From the NCBI GenBank assembly GCA_031411575.1, contig JANOBJ010000365.1, positions 1-8,312 of the forward strand: DNA of 8,312 nt, given 5' to 3'. Below the pieces are notes generated by a model. That model was not told the origin of the DNA, did no database searches, and worked only from the letters and a program-made list of their open reading frames with translations. The position numbers and the translations under genes are program-made. This document shows positions 1 to 5,460 of the stretch, piece after piece (the stretch's first letter is position 1; every line of letters starts with the position of its first letter). Source of the stretch: JANOBJ01 sp031411575 (lineage in GTDB: Bacteria; Pseudomonadota; Gammaproteobacteria; Burkholderiales; Burkholderiaceae_C).

Positions 1-365
1 CGCTGACCACGCCCGCGCTGCTGGAGAAGGCGCTGGCCTGGTGCATCGACCAGGGCCAGCTGCGGCGCCACGCCGAGCGCATCCGCACCCGGCTGGACGC
101 GGCGCGCGCCCGCAGCGTCAAGCTGGCGCTGGCGGCCGGCTGCCGCTTTGCGACCGAGCCCGCCGGGTTGTTCGGTTGGGTCGATACCGGCGTGGACACC
201 GACGCCCTGTCGCAACGCATGCTCGACGAGGGCTATTTGCTGGCGCCCGGCGCGCTGTTCCACGCCCAGCGCCAGCCCAGCACGCTGATGCGCATCAACT
301 TCGCCACCACGCAGGAGGCAGCGTTCTGGAAGGTGTTTGCGCGGCTGCGCGACAGCGCCCGCTGA
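1..365 (+). CDS. PLP-dependent aminotransferase-fold protein, MocR/GntR type (C-terminal fragment)
   Basis: The frame beginning at base 3 is open from the window edge to a TGA at 363-365 and gives 120 residues, so the start and N-terminal part lie outside. The residues match the small C-terminal domain of fold-type I aminotransferases as found in MocR-type regulators: an Arg-rich helix (LRRHAERIRTRLDAAR, about residues 20-35), a GLFGWVDTG strand (about 55-63), a GYLLAPGALF segment and an MRINFATT strand near residues 96-103. In the family the Arg of MRINF binds the substrate carboxylate. MocR proteins fuse an N-terminal GntR winged helix to this domain and often control vitamin B6 or amino-acid genes. 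The DNA-binding half is not visible, so a plain aminotransferase remains possible. The pattern fits the MocR class better because of the Arg-rich linker helix and the GLFGWV...PG.LF spacing. Confidence 0.75.
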   Translation, partial: LTTPALLEKALAWCIDQGQLRRHAERIRTRLDAARARSVKLALAAGCRFATEPAGLFGWVDTGVDTDALSQRMLDEGYLLAPGALFHAQRQPSTLMRINFATTQEAAFWKVFARLRDSAR

Positions 366-390
366 AAAGCCGCTCCAACCGGGTTTTTTG
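366..390 (+). terminator. Weak terminator-like structure after the MocR-type gene
   Basis: Directly after the stop codon, CCG at 370-372 can pair with CGG at 380-382 around a 7-nt loop. After one G·G mismatch, the four A's at 365-368 can pair with the start of a run of six T's (384-389). The stem is short and interrupted, so termination here is plausible but weak. A second T run follows at 394-397. Confidence 0.3.
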
Positions 391-429
391 CGTGTTTTAT
401 GCCCATTGTCCGCATCCCCTGGTCATCGT

Positions 430-450
430 TTGCTATGAATAATATAGCAA
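430..450. repeat. AT-rich palindrome with 7-bp arms and 7-nt loop
   Basis: TTGCTAT at 430-436 is the exact reverse complement of ATAGCAA at 444-450, with GAATAAT between. It stands out in a GC-rich region and lies 27 bp before the acetyltransferase ATG. The inner part, GCTAY-N7-RTAGC, recurs at 4553-4569 inside the ABC-F gene. It may be a small dispersed repeat, an operator, or part of the acetyltransferase promoter: TGGTCA at 420-425 and TATAGC at 443-448 are 17 bp apart but are only weak matches to the -35 and -10 boxes. The adjoining TATCGATA (455-462) is also a perfect palindrome. Confidence 0.5.
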
Positions 451-477
451 TTGATATCGATACACTGGCGCACGCCC

Positions 478-1038
478 ATGCCTAAGCAGCACCTCATTCG
501 CCGCCTCACGCCTGTTGACGCGCCCGCCTACCGCGCGCTCATGCTGGACGCCTACACACGCCACCCGGATGCCTTTACCTCCAGCGCGGCCGAGCGTGCC
601 GCGCTGCCACTGGCCTGCTGGGAAGCGCGCCTGAGCGGCGATCCGGCCGCGCTGGAGCGGGTGCTGGGCGCGTTCCAGCCAGCCCCGTCGGGCGCCGCGT
701 TGGCCGGGGTGGCTGGCCTGTCGTTTGAGGCGCGCGAGAAGACTCGCCACAAGGCCACGTTGTTCGGCATGGTGGTGCCCGAGCCGCTGCGCCGGACCGG
801 CATCGGTCGCGCGCTGGTGGAGGCGGTGCTGGCCGAGGCCCGGCTGCGTCCCGGCGTGCGGCTGGTGCAACTCACCGTGACCGAGGGCAACCGCGCCGCG
901 CAGGGGCTGTATGAACGCTGTGGATTCGTGGCGTTCGGCACCGAGCCGCTGGCGGTTGCGGTGGGCGACGGTTTTGTCGCCAAGGTGCACCTGTGGCGCG
1001 ACCTGCAGACCAGTACGGGGCCGGCGCTGCCGGACTGA
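478..1038 (+). CDS. GNAT family N-acetyltransferase
   Basis: A 186-residue protein of normal length for a single-domain GNAT enzyme, expected to transfer an acetyl group from acetyl-CoA to an amine of an unknown acceptor in the cytoplasm. The acetyl-CoA pyrophosphate loop (motif A) is visible as RRTGIGRAL at residues 105-113, matching R-x-x-G-x-G. Motif B follows as NRAAQGLYERCGF at 138-150, with the Tyr145 position that often acts as general acid and the Gly-Phe that closes the fold. A TTG at 451 would add nine residues, but the ATG at 478 begins the typical opening (MPKQHLIRRLTPVDA), so I prefer it. No clear Shine-Dalgarno is visible for either start. The gene converges on the phospholipase gene, with 27 bp between the stop codons. 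Confidence is high for the family and nil for the substrate. Confidence 0.85.
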   Translation: MPKQHLIRRLTPVDAPAYRALMLDAYTRHPDAFTSSAAERAALPLACWEARLSGDPAALERVLGAFQPAPSGAALAGVAGLSFEAREKTRHKATLFGMVVPEPLRRTGIGRALVEAVLAEARLRPGVRLVQLTVTEGNRAAQGLYERCGFVAFGTEPLAVAVGDGFVAKVHLWRDLQTSTGPALPD

Positions 1039-1064
1039 CGGCCTGGCTGCCGGCGCGCCGTCAG
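1035..1064. terminator. Hairpin between convergent genes, probable bidirectional terminator
   Basis: CTGACGGC at 1035-1042 pairs perfectly with GCCGTCAG at 1057-1064 across a 14-nt GC-rich loop. The left arm contains the acetyltransferase stop codon (1036-1038), and the right arm ends 2 bp before the phospholipase stop (1066-1068 on the opposite strand). Placement between convergent genes suggests transcription termination in both directions. Neither strand has a T tract, so it may act with Rho or mainly protect mRNA 3' ends. Confidence 0.5.
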
Positions 1065-1065
1065 C

Positions 1066-2811
1066 TCACAGCATCTCGTCGGGCGCGAATGGACCGATCA
1101 GGTTGACCAGCAGCTTGAGCCTGGTGCTGGCATCGGGCTCGCTGGTGGCGTCGGCAAAGCTGGCGCCAGGCGGGGCGCGCCAGACCAACTGGCCGTCGAG
1201 CAGCTCAACGCGGTAGGCGCCCGTGGCCAGGGTGCCCTCGATCAGGCGGGCGGCCTCGCGCGTCAGCGCGGCGCTGCGGATCACCAGCGCCACCTCGCTG
1301 TTTTGCAGCTGCGAGCGCAAATCGAGGTTCATCGAGCCGATCACCGCGAGCCGGTTGTCCAGCAACACCGCCTTGGAGTGCAGGCTGGCGCGCACCGACG
1401 AGCCCACGCCACTGCCGCCGCCACTGGCGCCACTGCCGACACCGCCACCGCTGCGCGAACCGCTGAAGCCTGCTGATCCGAGCCCGCGCACGCTGCCCTC
1501 CAGGTCCGAGCGCATTTCATGCAGCTCGACGCCCATCTGCAGCAGCGCGCGGCGGTAGCGCGCGTACCCCGCGTGCGCCGCCGGTGCATCGTTGGAGGCC
1601 AGTGAATTGGTCAGCACGCGGATGCGCACCCCGCGCGCGCGCAGCTCGGCAAAGCGCGCCATCATCGGCTTGCCCGGAACAAAGTAGGGCGAGACGATCA
1701 GCATGTCGCGCTGCGCCTGCGCCATCAGGCCCAGCAGGCCGTCGATCAGGGTGTCGCCCGCGTCCACCTCGTCGTCATCCGGCCCCACCTTGCCGGGCTT
1801 GTCCACCAGCAGGCTGGATGGCGCCCAGGTCAGCGATACGCGTTTCAGGTCCATCGCGGCGCTGACGGCAGCGGTGCTGGTGATGTCGGGCAGCACGGCG
1901 GTGCCGCCGGTGGCGAGCGACACCGGGGCCAGTGTCGGCGTCGGCGCCGCCGCGCTGGGTGCGTTGGCTGCATCCAATGAGCCGGGTGCGCCTGCCGCGC
2001 CGGCCGGCGGCTGGCGCAGGGCATCCAGATCGTCCGGCGAGAGGATGGCGCTGACCGGGTAGGCCAGTTCGTTGTTCCAGTAGCGGTCAAAGCTGGCCGA
2101 CATGTCGCGCACGATGCGCCCGCCGGCCAGCACATCGAGGTCCACGAAGTTGCTGGTGGTGTCCTGGCCGAAGTAGGCGTCGCCCAGGTTGCGTCCGCCG
2201 GTGATGCCCAGCGCGTTGTCGGCAATGAACAGCTTGTTGTGCATGCGCTTTTGCAGCCGGTTGATGTCTTGCAGCGAGCCCAGCAGCCGGCCGATCAGCG
2301 ACCCGCGCGCCCCGGCCAGCGGGTTGAACAGCCGCACCTCGATGTTGGGCTCGAACGCCAGCCGCAGCACCTGCGCATCGCGGCCCACCGTGTTCAGGTC
2401 GTCCAGCAGCAGGCGCACCCGCACCCCGCGTGCCGCCGCATCGCGCAGGCGCTGCAGCAGTTGCTCGGTGCTGGCGTCGGCGTGGATCGCGTAGTACTGC
2501 AGATCCAGCGTGCGTTCTGCGCCGTCGATCAGGGCCAGTCGCGCGGTGAAGGCCTGCTCCACGTTTTCCAGCAAGCGGAAGGCAGAGTCGCTGCGGGCGC
2601 GCGATTCACCGCGCCGCGCCTCGACCAGCCGGCCGAGCGCGCTGCCGTCGGGGGCGCTGAGAGCGGTCGAAACGGGTCGCTGCACGTTGGCGGGCAGGCT
2701 GGCGCAGCCGGTGAGCAGTGCGGCCAGCAGGGCCGCCAGCCACAGGCTCAGCAGGCGAGCAAAATCCCATCTGGCAGGGCGTTTCGGCAGAAGAACAGGG
2801 TGCAGCATCAT
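1066..2811 (-). CDS. Phospholipase D / cardiolipin synthase superfamily lipoprotein (ClsC/YmdC-like)
   Basis: A 581-residue protein with both HKD half-sites of the phospholipase D superfamily: H191-x-K193-x4-D198 followed by GGRNLGDAYF, and H478-x-K480-x4-D485 followed by GSMNLDLRSQLQNSE. These two sites together form one phosphatidyl-transfer active site. The spacing after each HKD resembles ClsC-type cardiolipin synthases, so phospholipid head-group transfer or hydrolysis at the envelope is likely. The N-terminus has basic residues, a hydrophobic stretch and a lipobox LTGC with Cys36, so it should be exported and lipid-anchored. I chose the ATG at 2811 (an ATG pair, MM) because a start at 2877 adds 22 Arg-rich residues before the signal peptide; the Shine-Dalgarno is poor in both cases. 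Two low-complexity inserts, Ala/Pro-rich at about 267-308 and Gly/Ser-rich at about 439-472, make it longer than usual. It lies 99 bp downstream of the ABC-F gene on the same strand. Confidence 0.88.
   Translation of the reverse strand: MMLHPVLLPKRPARWDFARLLSLWLAALLAALLTGCASLPANVQRPVSTALSAPDGSALGRLVEARRGESRARSDSAFRLLENVEQAFTARLALIDGAERTLDLQYYAIHADASTEQLLQRLRDAAARGVRVRLLLDDLNTVGRDAQVLRLAFEPNIEVRLFNPLAGARGSLIGRLLGSLQDINRLQKRMHNKLFIADNALGITGGRNLGDAYFGQDTTSNFVDLDVLAGGRIVRDMSASFDRYWNNELAYPVSAILSPDDLDALRQPPAGAAGAPGSLDAANAPSAAAPTPTLAPVSLATGGTAVLPDITSTAAVSAAMDLKRVSLTWAPSSLLVDKPGKVGPDDDEVDAGDTLIDGLLGLMAQAQRDMLIVSPYFVPGKPMMARFAELRARGVRIRVLTNSLASNDAPAAHAGYARYRRALLQMGVELHEMRSDLEGSVRGLGSAGFSGSRSGGGVGSGASGGGSGVGSSVRASLHSKAVLLDNRLAVIGSMNLDLRSQLQNSEVALVIRSAALTREAARLIEGTLATGAYRVELLDGQLVWRAPPGASFADATSEPDASTRLKLLVNLIGPFAPDEML
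1396..1497 (-). repeat. Gly/Ser-rich low-complexity coding segment in the phospholipase gene
   Basis: This stretch encodes residues about 439-472, mostly Gly and Ser with Val and Ala, ending a few residues before the second HKD motif. On the plus strand the heptamer GCCACTG occurs at 1408, 1420 and 1429, spaced 12 and 9 bp. The in-frame repeats suggest growth by strand slippage. The segment is probably a flexible linker. Confidence 0.7.
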
Positions 2812-2910
2812 GTTGACACTGACTTTAGCCGCCCCAACGCGTGGTGCGGCGCGGCGCCGTGTCAGCCGACGCCTCAAAACGCTGTCAGCCGGCGGCTGGT
2901 GGCGAGCGGC

Positions 2911-4809
2911 TCAGCCGGTGCTGCCCAGTGTTTCCCAGCGCTCCAGCGCCGCCAGCAGCTCGTTGTCGATCTGGGCGTTGCGCAGGCTCAGGCGCTCGGC
3001 GCGGGCCGCGTCGCTGGCGTACAGGCTGCCATCGACCAACTCAGCGGCAATGGCTTGCTGCTCGGCTTCGAGCGCCGTAATCAGTTCGGGCAGCGCATCA
3101 AGTTCACGCTGCTCCTTGTAGCTGAGTTTCTTTTTTGATAGCAAACTTTGACCACCAGAAGCGGACCTGACGGCTTTTTCGCTTGAAATCGGGGCTGCTG
3201 GGGCGGTTTTGCCGGCAGCTGCGATGATGGCCTGCGCGCGGCGCGACTGGATCAGCCAGTCCTGCACGCCGCCTTCGTATTCGCGCCAGAAGCCCGGGCG
3301 CTGCGCGGTGCCCTCGCAGGCGATGGTGCTGGTGACCTCGTGGTCCAGAATGGTGCGGTCGTGGCTGACCAGAAACACCGTGCCATCGTAGTTCTGCAGC
3401 AGGTCTTCCAGCAGTTCCAGCGTGTCGATGTCCAGGTCATTGGTCGGCTCATCGAGCACCAGCACGTTGGCCGGCCGCGCGAACAGGCGCGCCAGCAGCA
3501 GCCGGTTGCGTTCGCCGCCCGACAGGCTGCGCACCGGTGAATTGGCGCGTGCCGGGCTGAAGAGAAAGTCGCCCAGGTAGCTCTTGACATGCTTGCGCTG
3601 GTTGCCGATCTCGATCCATTCGCTGCCGGGGCTGATGAAGTCTTCCAGCGTGGCGTCCAGGTTCAGCGCGTTGCGCATCTGGTCAAAGTAGGCCACTTGC
3701 AGGTTGGCGCCCTGGCGCACCTTGCCGCTGTCGGCCGCCAGCTCGCCCAGGATCAGTTTGAGCAGCGTGGTCTTGCCGGCGCCGTTCGGCCCGAGCAGAC
3801 CCACCTTGTCGCCGCGCAGGATGGTGCAGGAGAAATGGCTGACGATGCGCTTGTCGCCGAACGCCTTGCTGACATCGGTGAGCTCGGCCACGATCTTGCC
3901 GCTGCGGTCGCCCTGCGCCACGTCCAGCTTGACGCTGCCTTGCGCGTCGCGCCGGGCCGCGTGCTCGGCGCGCAGCGTCTGCAGCCGCGTGATGCGCCCC
4001 TGCGCGCGGGTGCGGCGCGCCTCCACGCCCTTGCGGATCCACACCTCTTCCTGCGCCAGCAGCTTGTCGGCCTTGGCGTTGATCACGGCTTCCTGCGTGC
4101 GTTGCTCTTCTTTTTGCAGCAGGTACTGCTCGAAATTGCCGGGGTATGAGCCCAGCCGGCCTCGGTCCAGCTCCAGGATGCGGGTGGCCACGCGGTTCAG
4201 AAAACTGCGGTCATGGGTGATGGTGACCACGCTGCCCTTGAAATCGATCAGCAGGTCTTCCAGCCACTCGATCGAGTCCAGGTCGAGGTGGTTGGTCGGC
4301 TCGTCCAGCAGCAGCACGTCAGGCTGCGCCACCAGCGCCTGCGCCAGCGCCACACGCTTCTTGGTGCCGCCGGAGAGTGTGCTGATCACGGCGTCGGGGT
4401 CGAGGTGCAGGCGGTGCAGGGTTTCCTCGACGCGCTGCTCCCAGTTCCAGCCGTCCAGCGCCTCGATCTCGCTTTGCATCGCGTCCAGATCGCCTTCACC
4501 ATGGGAATACTGGTCAATCAGGGCGATGGCCCTTGCCAAACCGTGCTTGGTAGCTACAAAAACAGTAGCATCCAGATCCAGCAGCGGCTCTTGCGCGACG
4601 TAGGCGATGCGCAGGTTTTGCTGCAGTTGCAGGGTGCCGTCGTCGGTCTTTTCCAGCCCGGCCAGGATTTTGAGCAGCGAGGACTTGCCGGCGCCGTTGC
4701 GACCGATCAGGCCCACGCGTTCGCCGGTCTCCAGCGCAAAGTCGGTGTGGTCGAGCAATGGCACGTGGCCGAAGGCAAGTTGGGCGTCAAGCAGGGTGAT
4801 CAAGGCCAT
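2911..4809 (-). CDS. uup: ABC-F family ATPase, Uup type
   Basis: A 632-residue soluble protein with two ABC cassettes and no membrane segments. Cassette 1 has Walker A GRNGAGKSS (36-44), signature LSGGTKKR (145-152), Walker B VLLLDEPTNHLD (165-176) and the switch His199. Cassette 2 has GPNGAGKTT (340-348), LSGGERNR (429-436), VLVLDEPTNDLD (449-460) and His483. A charged inter-domain linker lies at about 228-300 and a C-terminal coiled-coil-like domain begins at KLSYKEQREL (561-570). Length and the C-terminal domain match Uup (about 635 residues in E. coli), an ABC-F protein that binds branched DNA, limits precise transposon excision and is linked to ribosome function. Both active sites look intact. 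The frame is open further upstream to 5436, but homology begins at the ATG at 4809 (MALITLLDAQLAF). No strong Shine-Dalgarno is visible. The gene is divergent from the oxidoreductase pair and upstream of the phospholipase. A different ABC-F subgroup is the main alternative. Confidence 0.92.
   Translation of the reverse strand: MALITLLDAQLAFGHVPLLDHTDFALETGERVGLIGRNGAGKSSLLKILAGLEKTDDGTLQLQQNLRIAYVAQEPLLDLDATVFVATKHGLARAIALIDQYSHGEGDLDAMQSEIEALDGWNWEQRVEETLHRLHLDPDAVISTLSGGTKKRVALAQALVAQPDVLLLDEPTNHLDLDSIEWLEDLLIDFKGSVVTITHDRSFLNRVATRILELDRGRLGSYPGNFEQYLLQKEEQRTQEAVINAKADKLLAQEEVWIRKGVEARRTRAQGRITRLQTLRAEHAARRDAQGSVKLDVAQGDRSGKIVAELTDVSKAFGDKRIVSHFSCTILRGDKVGLLGPNGAGKTTLLKLILGELAADSGKVRQGANLQVAYFDQMRNALNLDATLEDFISPGSEWIEIGNQRKHVKSYLGDFLFSPARANSPVRSLSGGERNRLLLARLFARPANVLVLDEPTNDLDIDTLELLEDLLQNYDGTVFLVSHDRTILDHEVTSTIACEGTAQRPGFWREYEGGVQDWLIQSRRAQAIIAAAGKTAPAAPISSEKAVRSASGGQSLLSKKKLSYKEQRELDALPELITALEAEQQAIAAELVDGSLYASDAARAERLSLRNAQIDNELLAALERWETLGSTG
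4553..4569. repeat. Small palindrome inside the ABC-F gene (GCTAC-N7-GTAGC)
   Basis: GCTAC (4553-4557) and GTAGC (4565-4569) flank the 7-nt AT-rich spacer AAAAACA. The layout is the same as the core of the palindrome at 432-448 (GCTAY-N7-RTAGC). Here it is read in frame and encodes part of ATVFVATKHG, at residues 81-90 of the ATPase, where codon choice becomes locally AT-rich. It may be a domesticated copy of a small dispersed repeat, or chance. Confidence 0.4.
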
Positions 4810-4918
4810 GGACAGAGCAGAAAGATGGAGACCGAGGGTATCACCGCCCCGGCAACAAGGCGTTTCGGGCCGGCGCGGACGGGGCGGGCGGGAGATAAGA
4901 AAATAGAACGTGGGGATG

Positions 4919-4943
4919 GCCACCCGCGGCTGCCGCGCGTGGC
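4919..4943. promoter_or_regulatory. 25-bp near-perfect palindrome, candidate operator
   Basis: Arm GCCACCCGCGGC (4919-4930), central T (4931), arm GCCGCGCGTGGC (4932-4943). The arms are reverse complements with a single mismatch, at 4925 against 4937. The palindrome ends exactly where the TATAGT box begins (4944), so it would fill the -35 to -10 spacer of a promoter for the oxidoreductase genes. That suits a repressor or a MerR-like activator site. A hairpin in a transcript from further upstream is the alternative. Confidence 0.5.
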
Positions 4944-4949
4944 TATAGT
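4944..4949 (+). promoter_or_regulatory. Candidate -10 box for the oxidoreductase pair
   Basis: TATAGT, a five-of-six match to the -10 consensus, lies 58 bp before the TTG start codon. The octamer GCTATAGT is identical to the one at rRNA promoter P1 (7765-7772). The expected -35 position (4921-4926) falls inside the palindrome and does not resemble TTGACA, so an activator would be needed if this is real. CTATAG is self-complementary, so the direction is uncertain. Confidence 0.35.
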
Positions 4950-4994
4950 GCCCCATCATTTCCCCCGGCGCGCCTGAGCGGCAGCGCCACACCC

Positions 4995-5001
4995 AAAAGG
5001 A
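4995..5001 (+). promoter_or_regulatory. Ribosome binding site that decides a TTG start
   Basis: AAAAGGA ends 6 nt before the TTG at 5008, the right spacing for that codon. An ATG at 5001-5003 overlaps the site and is out of frame with the [2Fe-2S] protein. The conserved N-terminus (MELSINGQTV) begins at the TTG, so the TTG is the best start. Confidence 0.75.
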
Positions 5002-5007
5002 TGTGCT

Positions 5008-5460
5008 TTGGAACTCTCCATCAATGGCCAGACCGTGCAGGCCGACGCCGACCCCAACATGCCCCTGCTGTATGTGCTGCGCGACGTGCTCAACATGACC
5101 GGCACCAAGTTTGGCTGCGGCGTGGCGGCCTGTGGCGCCTGCACCGTGCGGGTGGACGGGGTGGCCACACGCTCCTGCGTGACGCCGGTGTCCATGGTGG
5201 CGGGCAAACGCATCCAGACCATCGAGGCGCTGGGGTCGCCCGCCCGGCCGCATCCGCTGCAGGCCGCGTGGATCGCCGAACAGGTGCCGCAATGCGGCTA
5301 CTGCCAGAGCGGCATGCTGATGGCCGCCGCTGCCTTGCTGGAGCAGAACCCCAAACCCACCGATGCCGATATTGACGCCGCGATGACCAATATCTGCCGC
5401 TGCGGCACCTACCAGCGGGTGCGCGCGGCGATCCACCGCGCGGCGGGAGCGCGGGCATGA
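5008..5460 (+). CDS. (2Fe-2S)-binding small subunit of a molybdenum hydroxylase (isoquinoline 1-oxidoreductase alpha type)
   Basis: A 150-residue protein, the usual length for IorA-type subunits. Residues 1-75 form a plant-ferredoxin-like [2Fe-2S] domain with ligands Cys37, Cys42, Cys45 and Cys57 (GCGVAACGAC, then SC). Residues about 76-150 form the four-helix [2Fe-2S] domain with CGYCQSG (Cys96, Cys99) and CRC (Cys130, Cys132). In the family the Gln after Cys99 contacts the molybdopterin cofactor. The protein would pass electrons from the molybdenum site in the partner subunit to an outside acceptor. Translation starts at TTG, supported by a well-spaced AAAAGGA. The 3' end overlaps the next gene in an ATGA, so the two are translationally coupled. 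It has no signal peptide; small subunits of such enzymes are known to travel with the Tat-tagged large subunit. The exact substrate cannot be inferred. Confidence 0.9.
   Translation: MELSINGQTVQADADPNMPLLYVLRDVLNMTGTKFGCGVAACGACTVRVDGVATRSCVTPVSMVAGKRIQTIEALGSPARPHPLQAAWIAEQVPQCGYCQSGMLMAAAALLEQNPKPTDADIDAAMTNICRCGTYQRVRAAIHRAAGARA

Larger units (their letters stand above)
4810..5007. other. Divergent intergenic region between ABC-F gene and oxidoreductase pair
   Basis: These 198 bp carry the start signals of two diverging genes. The half next to the ABC-F start is GC-rich (4855-4892) and then switches to an AT-rich patch (about 4893-4908), which on the minus strand reads TATTTTCTTATC and may include a weak -10 for the ABC-F gene. 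The half next to the oxidoreductase genes has the palindrome, the TATAGT box and the ribosome binding site listed separately. No small ORF with convincing coding character was seen. Confidence 0.6.

Noticed and set aside
2860..2891. Direct repeat TGTCAGCCG at 2860-2868 and 2883-2891 between the ABC-F and phospholipase genes
   Set aside because: Nine bases in GC-rich DNA, with no flanking structure to suggest an attachment site or regulator binding.
2239..3138. Plus-strand open frame of 299 codons over the phospholipase and ABC-F genes
   Set aside because: Composition is a Gln/Ala/Arg-rich antisense shadow, and it spans two real genes on the other strand.
3704..4603. Plus-strand open frame of 299 codons inside the ABC-F gene
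   Set aside because: Ser/Arg/Leu-rich antisense of conserved ATPase sequence, without any domain.
5001..5375. ORF from the ATG at 5001
   Set aside because: Out of frame with the [2Fe-2S] protein, whose eight cluster cysteines are all in the TTG frame; the residues look like a frame-shift shadow.
4810..5436. 209-residue N-terminal extension of the ABC-F protein
   Set aside because: It lies over the divergent promoter region and antisense to the [2Fe-2S] gene. The family normally begins at the ATG at 4809.
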